This document shows positions 1 to 7,358 of a stretch of 11,185 bases of DNA, piece after piece. The translations under genes were made by a program, and so were the position numbers. Positions within the stretch are counted from its first letter, which is position 1, and each line of letters starts with the position of its first letter. Source of the stretch: Goniomonas avonlea (Eukaryota; Cryptophyceae; Goniomonadida; Goniomonadaceae); NCBI GenBank assembly GCA_003573635.1, contig QUTJ01031378.1:1-11185 (forward strand), in the 5' to 3' direction. The notes under the pieces are model-generated. The model did not search any database. It was not told the DNA's origin and was given only the letters and a program-made list of their open reading frames with translations.

Positions 1-57
1 CTCAAGGGGAGACAGTGACCCAAGGGGGAGACTGTTGACCGGGAGACACATTTGACC
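1..57. repeat. Three imperfect 17-20 bp repeats (GGGAGACANTGACC-like)
   Basis: Units at 1-20, 21-40 and 41-57 each run from a GGGGAGAC-type start to a TGACC end. They may be a short minisatellite or a cluster of binding sites. The window edge cuts off any further units. Confidence 0.55.
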
Positions 58-657
58 CGTGTAACCCCGAGATCAAAAGTCCAACCGAGTGAAATCATTT
101 CCGGTCGGGTTCGCTGAAAATAATATCCGCCTGGGGAATCCCTTGATAACTTACGGGAGTTTGGGGGTCACAGAGGTTACAATCTGTGAACACTCAAGTT
201 CGAAGGAATAGGAGGAGAGGGGAAGGGGGGAGAGCGAGGGAGGGAGGGGGGAGGGGGGTTAGAGGGAGGAGGAGCGAGCAATGTGCAAAGAGCCCCATAA
301 GGAGTGAGGCAGGGTTGGAAAGGAGAATGACCTTCCAGTAACGAGAGCAAGACCTCAGTCTGGGCGCCGGCGTCATCCATGGACAAGGTGTCAGGGATGC
401 ACCTGGCTGGAAGGAGCCTGGTTCGGCAGGTGTTAACGAGGGGAGACGCACGGGCGAAGACATTGCTGGCAGACACATTGTCTTTCCACAAAATACAACA
501 AGTCTACGAGTCATCAAGTGCGCTGAGTGTGTCGATGGCCAACCGAACCGACTCGTCCACTGTCATCAGGACTAAGCACACTCCCCGGTCTCTCGCCTAT
601 TCCGGGCAGACCTCATCACCACTGTTCCACTTTCCGCATCAAGTCAAGTCAGCACAC
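58..657. other. Region beyond the DPH6 stop, with a purine tract and possible minus-strand exons
   Basis: No confident gene lies here. On the minus strand, ATG 566 opens a short frame, MTVDESVRLAIDTLSALDDS, ending at a donor-like GTAGAC (507). A well-formed GTAAGT-TTTTCAG pair of 41 nt spans 154-114. These hint at further small exons of DPH6 or of a separate gene, but the frames cannot be linked convincingly. Positions 205-280 are an almost pure purine (GGGA/GGAG) tract. Confidence 0.4.
205..280 (+). repeat. Purine-rich GA tract
   Basis: A run of about 75 bases that is almost all G and A on the plus strand, with several G4-G6 runs (near 219-229, 246-257). On the minus strand it is a strong polypyrimidine tract, compatible with an intronic 3' region upstream of the acceptor-like GTTCACAG (minus, near 181-188). 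Confidence 0.6.
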
Positions 658-2010
658 TCACCACCAGGGCCCGGCTCCGCCCAACTCCCACAATGCCACG
701 CCAACCAGTTCAGGCTTGGCAGGCCTCAACACGGAAGCAGCAGCCGTCTGTGGAACCGGCTCTTCAAGATTGAGCTCTTGGTCTTTCGGGGCACCAGGCT
801 TGTCTTCCAAGTGCCAGGCCGCCAGCTTGAGATAGCCGACCGGGGCGTAGAGATCATCGGAATGCATAACTTGCTCTGTTTTGTCTCTACAAGGTCGTGG
901 AATGAACTCTCAAGAGGCAAGCACAAACACAAGAAATGGACTCACAGTACGATGCGGCGCTTAAACAGGGGACAGTCGAGCGTAAACGTTTCATACTCTC
1001 CACCTTCGCCGCATACGTGCGAGTCGTACTCTTTGTTCTGGAGAAGACCGTTAGCGCACCGCTCCCAGCACCAGATGTCAAGAGTGGCGCGTAAAAAGAT
1101 ATTGGAGGTGGCCAGTTTCGTAACAAAACAAAACGTTGCAAACGGACGCACAAGTTTCAGGAACACAGGTTGGAGCTCTGCAATTGTGCGACCCAGATGC
1201 TTCTTTGGTGAGAGTCCTGCATTTCAGTTGGCAATTGTGCAGAGGTTGAGATATGACAAGGATTGGTGGAAGTCAAGTATATTACACGCCTTATCTCAAG
1301 TTTCACACGAATCTTACCAATGCACGCAACCTTGATGATGATCGATTCCATCCCAGCGCTGGACGAGGTTAGTGGCAATCACAAGCAATGTCGAGTACCA
1401 AATCATTTCATCCAAGAGTTCTGCTTGATTACGTCGCCACAAGTAACTCAACGAAGTGAGACCAAGCCGCATGCACCTGACAAAATAAATCATGAATCCC
1501 GGTGCGCAATGGCAGAGATCAACCTACACGTTTTCAACCCGAGTCCGCTGATAGTCCGAGAGCACTGCCCCAACTGATACGGCTTCGATAGATGGTATCG
1601 CGGACTATAGCGGTGTCACGTCTGACCCAGGGAGCAATGATTTTACCTTGACAACGCTGAGCAAAGCGTGCAGATCTTCCACCTCGTCACTATCCGTGAC
1701 AGAGTACTCGAGATCCTGAAGAACAGATGTCCCAGTGAGAGTCTGTTGGAACAAAGGAACACCAAGACAATCCGCAATTGCTTGAACTGCACTGCACCCC
1801 ACAGTTTGGAACATGTAGCTGTCCAGCTCCTCTGCCAGACGATCAGTGGTGCATTCAGGCTTTCATCCACGGATGACGGAGGTGCCTACCAGACGGTCCA
1901 ACAGGAGGTGCCAAATTTGCCACAGCTACCAGAGTGTGTCCGAACTCGACACATTTCACAATGTTGAAGATGCTGTCTTTGCCACCGCTGATGAGGCCCA
2001 CGAACCGCAT
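658..2010 (-). CDS. DPH6: Diphthine--ammonia ligase (DPH6/ATPBD4), 8 exons
   Basis: DPH6 catalyses the last step of diphthamide synthesis, ATP-dependent amidation of diphthine on elongation factor 2 in the cytosol. Hand-spliced exons (minus strand): 2010-1890, 1831-1647, 1604-1528, 1476-1399, 1358-1318, 1216-1152, 1037-946, 886-658. They total 888 nt, giving 295 residues, against about 267 in the human protein. The PP-loop ATP motif SGGKDS is at residues 8-13. DSYMFQTVG, GDEVEDL-like DSDEVEDLHALL, LSDYQRTRVENVC, SLSYLWRRNQ and the family signature CGEGGEYETFTLDCPLF (198-214) follow in the expected order. Introns are 58, 42, 51, 40, 101, 114 and 59 nt, all GT-AG. The C-terminal 45 residues are low-complexity. 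The stop TGA at 660-658 lies inside a donor-like GTGAGT (from 661), so further C-terminal exons cannot be excluded; fungal homologues carry RidA-like tails. The start is the ATG two residues before the beta strand leading into the PP loop. Confidence 0.93.
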
Positions 2011-2140
2011 GGCCTCAATTTATCGAAGTCCCTATCGATTTTCCACTCGCTATCTTCGATCAACACGATCTGGTTCGATAATGGAATTGACGTGACTTGA
2101 GGTTGACAGCGCGGACAGAGTGTCGAAAAGTCCCAAAGCA
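2011..2140. promoter_or_regulatory. Divergent DPH6 / PSMB2 promoter interval
   Basis: Only 130 bp separate the two start codons, so both promoters must lie here or overlap the genes. The interval holds a TGACGTGA element at 2088-2095 resembling CRE/ATF sites, and several TCGA-centred motifs (ATCGAAG, ATCGATT, CTTCGATC, GTTCGATA) between about 2023 and 2080. A four-codon upstream ORF, ATG at 2081 to TGA at 2095, would precede the proteasome start if transcription begins upstream of it. No clear TATA box is seen. The promoter role is inferred from gene orientation. Confidence 0.5.
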
Positions 2141-2719
2141 ATGGACCACCTTCTCGGGATTGTAGGAAAGGACTTCGTGCTTGTCGCGACAGACATGAAG
2201 GTCGCACACTCTGTCGTTGCGCTCAAGACAGATCAGGACAAGATCTACACGATGGACTCGCACAAAGTCCTTGCCGGTGGTGGCCAGTTCGGCGACGTCG
2301 ACCAGTTCGCGGAATACGTCAGGAGGAATATGGTTCTTTACGCGATGCGCAACGGTTTCCCTCTCAGCACACATGCTACGGCCCATTATACCCGACAAGA
2401 AATTGCGCGGTTGATTCGTAGCAACCCTCACCAGTGTAACATGTTGCTCGGTGGTTGGGACGCAGACACAGGTCCCGAGCTGTACTGGCTCGACTACATT
2501 GGTAACATGCAGAAGCTCAACGCTGCCGCTCATGGATACGGTGGCTATTTTTCCCTCTCCATTATGGATCGCGAGTACCATGATGATATGTCCTTTGACG
2601 AAGCCGTTGCTTTGATGAAGAAGTGCTTCGAGGAGATCAACACCCGCTTCCTGATCGGGGGAGCAGATTTCATCCTCAAGTGTGTTGACAAAGATGGTGT
2701 GCGGGTCGTTCCCTTGTGA
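2141..2719 (+). CDS. PSMB2: 20S proteasome subunit beta type-2 (beta-4), intronless
   Basis: This encodes 192 residues, close to human PSMB2 (201) and yeast Pre1 (198). It is a structural, non-catalytic beta subunit of the 20S core particle and has no propeptide or N-terminal threonine. It begins MDHLLGIVGKDFVLVATD, matching the family pattern of a start directly on the first beta strand (human MEYLIGIQG). Other family landmarks are DKIYTM, QFAEYVRRN, LYAMRNG, the MLLGGWD and LYWLDYIG strands, and the AAHGYGGYFSLSIMDREY segment (about 133-150), then a C-terminal helix with MKKCFEEINTRF. The ATG at 2141 is preferred because an upstream in-frame GTG would add a tail the family lacks. It is the only intron-free gene in the window. 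It is divergent from DPH6. Confidence 0.95.
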   Translation: MDHLLGIVGKDFVLVATDMKVAHSVVALKTDQDKIYTMDSHKVLAGGGQFGDVDQFAEYVRRNMVLYAMRNGFPLSTHATAHYTRQEIARLIRSNPHQCNMLLGGWDADTGPELYWLDYIGNMQKLNAAAHGYGGYFSLSIMDREYHDDMSFDEAVALMKKCFEEINTRFLIGGADFILKCVDKDGVRVVPL

Positions 2720-3500
2720 GAGTATCCAGTGGACTGTGCCATGAGCACGTACTTGGAGAGCTGGCAGCTGTTAGTTATTGTGTCCACGTCCTAGCAAAAT
2801 GAAACCGTGGTCATGTGCGTGTTGCTTTTCCTCACCGAGCGCACACCGAACACCGAGCGCATACCGACCACCGAGTGCACACCGAAACACCGAGAGCACA
2901 CCGGACCAAGTTGAGCAGCATCTGACTCAGTTGGTTTTCAATACTGCTGCACACAGAGCGTTGTACACTATTGACCCCACCGGCACCTGCATATCTGGAC
3001 ACTTTTCTGCCGAGGCTACCCCCGTTCTTTTCTCCAATCAATCAAGGATTCACGCTCAATAATCTGGATTCATGGCTCAATTTTGAATCTGGCAACAAAG
3101 TGGAACGACTTTCATTCTTCGAGCTTTTTTAACTCGTCTCGAAGTAGCATGGGCTCGCACTCTGGCGCTTGAGGAATGGGCCTGCACTGCTGGGGTCCAC
3201 GAACCACGAAACGCAATGAACCACAATCGCCAGTGCATCTTGTTCGGTTGAAACATGCAGACGTGAGACAGATTGCCGCCGTTCTTCTGCATCAACCTCG
3301 GAACATATCAGGCAGGTGCACGCTTCCGACACCAGGGCACCGCCCCTCAGCGATTCTGTTGCCAAAGTTGAGCCCATTGATTGTGTTGTCCAAGAAAACT
3401 CACAAATCAACCTCGGTAAGTCTCTGGTGCACACCAAGCCGAACAGCTTCTCATCACCATTACTTGGGTTCTGGAAGCAGAACTTTGGCATCAAGCGGGG
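2720..3500. other. Intergenic stretch between convergent PSMB2 and the coiled-coil gene
   Basis: This 781-bp stretch lies between the stop codons of two convergent genes, so it should hold both 3' UTRs. I see no convincing gene. The open frames (for example minus 3494-3129 and plus 3176-3565) have no recognisable domain and shadow one another. It contains an 18-bp minisatellite (2833-2905) and a short direct repeat, GGATTCANGSCTCAAT-like, at 3046-3060 and 3066-3081. No canonical AATAAA was found on either strand. Confidence 0.5.
2833..2905. repeat. Four-unit 18-bp minisatellite (CACCGAGNGCAYACCGAM)
   Basis: Four head-to-tail units of 18, 18, 19 and 18 bp, each beginning CACCGAG and ending in ACCGA or ACCGG, lie about 110 bp after the proteasome stop codon. 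The units differ by a few substitutions and one inserted A. They probably lie in the PSMB2 3' UTR or just beyond it. Confidence 0.8.
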
Positions 3501-4085
3501 CTACTGTCCAAAGAGTTCTGCCTGTTCGCGCTTTAGTTTGCGGAGCTCTTCGTCCTGTCGCTTGATTTGGTCTTGAATTTCGGCGATGGAAGTTTTCATT
3601 GTATGAACCCGTGAGGTCGCAGCGGAGTGCTCGCTCCGAGTTGCATCGAGGCGCCGGCTGGCTTGTTGCAGTTTGGCACGCGCGCTGTCTACCGCATCCG
3701 TATATTTTGTTTTCAATTCTGAGTACTGTGACTCCGATTCTTGAAGCTCTTGCCGCAAGCGTTCAATCACGTGTTCGCTGCTCGGATTTGTACCGTGAAC
3801 ACGAAACAGGGGGTCGTCCTTCAATAGATCTGCCGGGTCCGAGTCATCAAGATGCGGCTGTCTCGGGTAAGATGGGGCAGCCCGGTGGCGGACTGGTTTG
3901 TACGCTCGCATCCACCCAGCGCTCTCCACGGTAAGAGCTCTAACGTTGCTTGTGCAAATTGGGCTCTCCCTCCCTCCGTGTCAGGACCCAAGCGGCCAAG
4001 CGGCCCAAGCGGCCAAGTTTTCAAAAAGCGAAAGTGCCCCCCCAAGAGATAGTAAGGGCGTTGATCGCACTGTTGATAGCGCCAT
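3501..4085 (-). CDS. Small coiled-coil protein of unknown function
   Basis: The firm part is the open frame 3857-3501 (stop TAG at 3503-3501), 118 residues. It has an acidic lead (DDSDPADLLKDDPLFRVHG), then a roughly 80-residue charged heptad-like coiled coil (from about EHVIERLRQELQ to ELRKLKREQAELF), ending FGQ. Its 5' end is uncertain. A 46-nt GT-AG intron (3903-3858) and a second one (4070-3940) would add exons 3939-3904 and 4085-4071. That gives an ATG start MALST, then SSYRGERWVDAS, joined in phase 0 to PHLDDSD, for a total of 135 residues. The alternative is an unspliced start at ATG 3911. The spliced model is preferred because intron size matches its neighbours. I do not recognise the family; a role as an adaptor or complex subunit would be a guess. 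Confidence 0.6.
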
Positions 4086-6655
4086 ATTCGAACGTATAGG
4101 CTCAACGAAACGAGCCCTGGGTTGCCAATGCTTTCCCTGGCTAAAGGGCAGAGGCCTCCTTCCCCCCCAGGCGATTCTTCCGAGGATAGCGATGACGGCG
4201 GACCAAACTATCGGACACCTGCTGCAAGCGTGTTTGCGAGCGCCAGCCACCAAAATATGCCCGCCGGAGCGGCCGGACGCCATCAGACTTCAAAGCCCGT
4301 CGACCCTATCCCACTCGCTGTCGAGGACATTGTAGTGACCGCCCCAACCGCACAAAGCACCAGAGCATCCCATAATGTGCACAACCATGAACCTGCTCTT
4401 GTCTCCCTGTCTCATATCCGCAGCAGGAATCTGAAGCTGCGAAACACCCTGCTGGGACCCGAGCCACTGATGCTGGGAAGAACCCTGCCAGTGCCAGTGC
4501 ATCTGGGTCTGAGGCTCTTTATCGAAACTTGGATGAGGTTAACATGTGGTCTAGTCCTTTTCAGGTGTCATTTGGGCTCCTTAATTGTTCTCTGAGACTT
4601 GTTGCAGATGTACAAATCAGCTTCGTTCATGACGGACGATCTCTGGCCAATCGCAGAGGGACCAGCAGACGTTGAAGCAGGGGCCCCGTTTACCAAAGCT
4701 ACTGCGATCAAGTATTTGCGCCATGCCACCGACACACGAACCCTCAAGGCAATTCCTACTCTCTGCACCAAAGTTCCAGCCTGTCATTGGTGTGGACCAC
4801 GGTGAGCAAGGTGTACTCAGGCGCCTGTCTTACTTACACTCCATCTTGGACTCCTGCAGGGTTGCATTGACTGCCGTGGCTTTTTTGTTTATACTCATTG
4901 GTGCGGGCCTCTTTGGCATGCCCGACCCTGACGACGACAACCGCCAGAAAAGTCAGGGTGTCTGCTTTCAAGTGCGTCTCGGCTCTCACATTTCGTTGTT
5001 CACCCAATCCCATTCCAGGCTATTGCATCCGTGGTATTTTTGGCCACAATATTTGGGTGGCTGCTCGAGTTTGTGCCTGACCACTTCATCCCGCCCTCGA
5101 CTCCCAACGACCACTCCAAGACTGTCCTTCACAAGCGAGTCGTGTTGAACACAGGAAACACGTCGTTCAACGCATTCTGGCTCCTCATCTACGCTGGCGC
5201 GTTGGTGCGAGACCCGAATCCAGGCGTCGTACAAGCTGGAGGCGCATTATTGTTCTTAGGGTCGCTGCTCTCGCTCCCGCCTCTTGTGCTGCTGTTTTGT
5301 TTCTGGTGTGTATGTCTTTCCCGCGCGCCCCTCTGTCACTCTGTGTCCCGCTCTCTCCCTCTCTGCCCTCACTCTCTCTGTCTCTCTGTCTCTCGTTACC
5401 TCCCTCACCCCCCGTCTCCTTCCCTCCGTCGGTAGTCAGGAGTCGAACTGATGAGAGAAACAATTCATTCCAATACGAATTCGGAGAGCCTTTGGATACA
5501 GTGGTGGGGAGAGGGAGAGGGAGAGGAGGAGGTGGGGGATGTGATTCAGCGGGGTGGAGAGAGGGTCTCGCTCACTCTCTTCCCCGCGCACTTTAACACG
5601 CGGCTGCAGGCATAACTCACTCATCGCTCCCGGAGAATGGATGCTGACGCCGAGGCCGGAGCACAGGCCATCTCGCACACTCTTTGTGGTCTGCCTATTG
5701 TCCCTCTTCCTGGCCTTCACCCAGCTCGCCTCTGCTTTGGTGCGTATGCGCGTCAGTTCAACTCTCTCGCAGTGGCGCCCCGTGGGCGTCTGTGTCCGTG
5801 CCTCTCTCGCTGTGTCTGTGTCCGTGCCTCTCTTGGTGTGGCGTCCAGTGTTTGTCGGTGTGGCGTGGGTGTCTGTGTCGGTGCTCCTCGTGTGCCCTGC
5901 GGGCCTATTGTGTGGCATGGGCGTCTGTGTCTGTGTGTGGCGGTCGTGTGGCCTATTGTCTCTATTCTGTCAGCTTGGGATGCACTCCTGCGCGCTCTCG
6001 CTGTGCGCGCGCGCGTGTGCCCGCGGTGTTGACAGTCGTGTTGTCTGCCTCGTCTCCATCCCTGGCGTTCACCCCGCTCGCCTCCACTTGACAGACAGCC
6101 GGTTCATACCAATGTTTCCCTACGTCTTACAGCCATGTCTTGCAGGGCACGGTGTACGTCTCTGCTGACAACGGCGGCTCTGGGCGTGATCCAGAGCCAC
6201 ACTACAACGCAGCACTCGGGTGTGCTGCCTGGGTCACCATTGTTGGAACGCTGCAGGCGTTTTTCACTGTGTATGTCGGTGCGTACTGTTGGTGTGTGCC
6301 TGTGCGTGTCTGCCTGTGTTTCTCGATCGGCGTCCGCCCGCCTGTGCCTGTGTGCGTGTCTCTCTGTGACTGGTACTGTTGCGTGTGTGGGTGTGTGTTT
6401 GTGCTTCTGAGGGTGTGGCCTGCGTGGCTGTCGTGTCAAAAGTGTGCCTTTGCTCACTCTCTTGACTTGCAATCATCACCCATGATAACGGGTCAACCAA
6501 GACACACGAAGTGAGCGGCCCGCGCAGGGGCCGGCACGCACTTCCCCATGCTCTCGACCGTGTCCTCGGGCAAACTCGGAGCCTTTGCGGTGGGCGTGCT
6601 GCTCGCCTGCATCGCTCTCTTCACCATTATCTTCTTCGGTATTGCGCAAGAGTAA
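3852..6655 (+). CDS. Predicted seven-helix membrane protein, 10 exons, unknown family
   Basis: Hand-spliced exons: 3852-3866, 3985-4051, 4171-4331, 4427-4564, 4608-4801, 4860-4971, 5019-5305, 5610-5739, 6146-6278, 6528-6655; every junction is GT-AG and keeps frame, giving 454 residues. Residues 1-190 are hydrophilic and low-complexity, including an acidic serine patch DSDSSEDSDDGG around 27-38, probably cytosolic and disordered. Seven hydrophobic segments follow at about 193-212, 230-249, 277-292, 299-324, 348-368, 388-412 and 431-450. The protein ends IIFFGIAQE with no C-terminal tail. The acceptor of exon 8 is ambiguous: 5609 has a good CTTTAAC branch motif, while 5666 would remove 19 residues in frame. 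Exon 1 codes only five residues and is the least certain part; ATG 4128 is a fallback start. No family was recognised. Confidence 0.65.
3988..4017. repeat. Triplicated CCAAGCGG motif in exon 2
   Basis: Three near-identical CCAAGCGGC copies lie in tandem, with one extra C in the middle. They encode the Gly/Ala/Gln-rich SGQAAQAA stretch of the membrane protein and also sit in the divergent control region shared with the coiled-coil gene. Confidence 0.6.
5306..5609 (+). other. Intron 7 of the membrane gene, pyrimidine block then purine block
   Basis: This 304-nt intron is far longer than the usual 40-60 nt. It contains a CT-rich tract (about 5325-5430, runs of CTCTCTGT) followed by a GA-rich tract (about 5500-5545, GGGAGA repeats). 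The two are roughly complementary, so the intron RNA could fold into a long imperfect hairpin bringing the splice sites together. No coding content was seen. Confidence 0.55.
5740..6145 (+). other. Intron 8 of the membrane gene, GT/CT-rich with internal repeats
   Basis: A 406-nt intron from donor GTGCGT to acceptor CTTGCAG. It is packed with variants of TGTGTCCGTGCCTCTC (for example near 5789 and 5818) and ends with a decayed copy of the preceding exon at 6038-6094. Open frames across it are products of its stop-poor composition, not coding sequence. Confidence 0.65.
6038..6094 (+). pseudogene. Decayed copy of membrane-gene exon 8 inside intron 8
   Basis: About 52 bases match the end of exon 8 (5686-5739) at roughly four positions in five, about 355 bp downstream. 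In one frame the relic reads SLAFTPLAST, against the exon's FLAFTQLASA. The relic has an indel relative to the exon and its donor position reads ACTTGACAG rather than CTTTGGTGCGT, so it should not be spliced as the true exon is. Confidence 0.65.
6279..6527 (+). other. Intron 9 of the membrane gene, GT-rich
   Basis: A 249-nt intron from GTGCGT to CGCGCAG, joining TM6 to the last exon in phase 1. Its first half repeats GTGTGYCTGTG-type sequence, like intron 8, suggesting the two share an origin in simple-sequence expansion. No extra exon with coding character was seen. Confidence 0.55.
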
Positions 6656-6786
6656 TGGCGCCGGTTACTCGCGATCGTGGTGGCCATTGCTGATGCTGAA
6701 AGGCTCTGTACCGAACTTTTGATGGCTATCGCGGTTTGCTATCCTTGGGACGTGGTCGAGAAGGCTTTTATCGTGGCTGGCGAGCC

Positions 6787-6899
6787 CGTCTTGTACAATG
6801 TGGAGTGGAGTACGCTGTTGTGGAGTCTTGTACGCACTTGTACGTCTTGTACAATGTGGAGTGGAGGACGCTGTTGTGGAGTGTTGTACACGCTGTGGA
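6787..6899. repeat. 56-bp tandem duplication in a 3' UTR
   Basis: Two head-to-tail units start CGTCTTGTACAATGTGGAGT at 6787 and 6843. The units differ at a few positions, so the duplication is recent. The TTGTAC motif recurs several times inside and after the units. It lies 130 bp past the stop codon of the membrane gene. Confidence 0.85.
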
Positions 6900-7057
6900 G
6901 CGTGGGCTGTGTGGCACTGTGCTTGTGCCTTGTACTTGTAGTTCTGGCGCGCGTATGCTATCGTTATTGTTACCGTTATCGCTCTTGAACTCGCGCCAAG
7001 AACGGAGCACCCTGTTACATTGTTCGTCGCTGCCTTGTGGTACGTGATAGCGCGTGT

Positions 7058-7063
7058 AATAAA
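7058..7063 (+). terminator. Candidate poly(A) signal for the membrane gene
   Basis: AATAAA sits 403 bp after the plus-strand stop codon and before the A+T-rich convergent zone. It is the only canonical hexamer on this strand between 6655 and the end of DTWD2. Use in this organism is inferred. Confidence 0.5.
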
Positions 7064-7169
7064 CTCATAGTTATTTGCGCAATCGTGAGTGAACGGGAGA
7101 CCTTCAAAAACCTACCGTTTGTTTGGACCTCTGAGAGAGACATACACACACGCAGCGTACGTTGGTCTT

Positions 7170-7179
7170 TTTATTTATT
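7170..7179 (-). terminator. Candidate poly(A) signal for the DTWD2 gene
   Basis: On the minus strand this reads AATAAATAAA, two overlapping AATAAA hexamers, 180 bp after the DTWD2 stop codon at 7359. Together with the plus-strand hexamer it suggests convergent transcripts ending with only about 100 bp between their signals. Confidence 0.5.
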
Positions 7180-7358
7180 GTTGTGATTATTTTGTTCCAG
7201 AACACACAAAACTGCACGGCGTTGTTGCGATAACAGAAGGTTCACCAACTCGGTCGAAAAAGAGTGACCCACCTCATCGTAATTTTGAGACAATTCAGTC
7301 CAACGAATATTTTCTTTGGTATTTTTTGTACTCGACACCAATTGAATATCATCTGGTA

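Larger units (their letters stand above)
6656..7358. other. 3' regions between the membrane gene and DTWD2
   Basis: This 703-bp gene-free stretch contains the plus-strand 3' UTR of the membrane gene and the minus-strand 3' UTR of the DTWD2 gene. It holds a 56-bp tandem duplication (6787-6899), a plus-strand AATAAA at 7058-7063 and minus-strand AATAAATAAA at 7179-7170. The part beyond 7060 is markedly more A+T rich than the genes. No convincing ORF was seen. Confidence 0.6.

Noticed and set aside
379-1335. 318-codon open frame on the plus strand, the longest in the window
   Set aside because: It runs antisense to DPH6 exons 4-8, crosses their introns, and has no domain-like sequence; the minus strand carries unmistakable DPH6 motifs.
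2060-2581. 173-codon minus-strand frame
   Set aside because: Antisense shadow of the proteasome subunit, which has full-length family similarity.
3129-3494. 121-codon minus-strand frame after the coiled-coil gene
   Set aside because: No recognisable motif, overlaps an equally long plus-strand frame, and lies where 3' UTRs are expected.
4128-4130. ATG 4128 as the start of the membrane gene
   Set aside because: Kept only as a fallback: starting at 3852 with splices 3866/3985 and 4051/4171 uses three strong GT-AG sites and gives a smooth frame (PPRD then SDSSED), while 4128 would lie inside intron 2.
5436-6168. Long frames on both strands across membrane-gene introns 7 and 8
   Set aside because: They come from stop-poor CT/GT simple sequence; the products are Arg/Thr/His or Val/Cys/Ser strings and cross clear splice sites.
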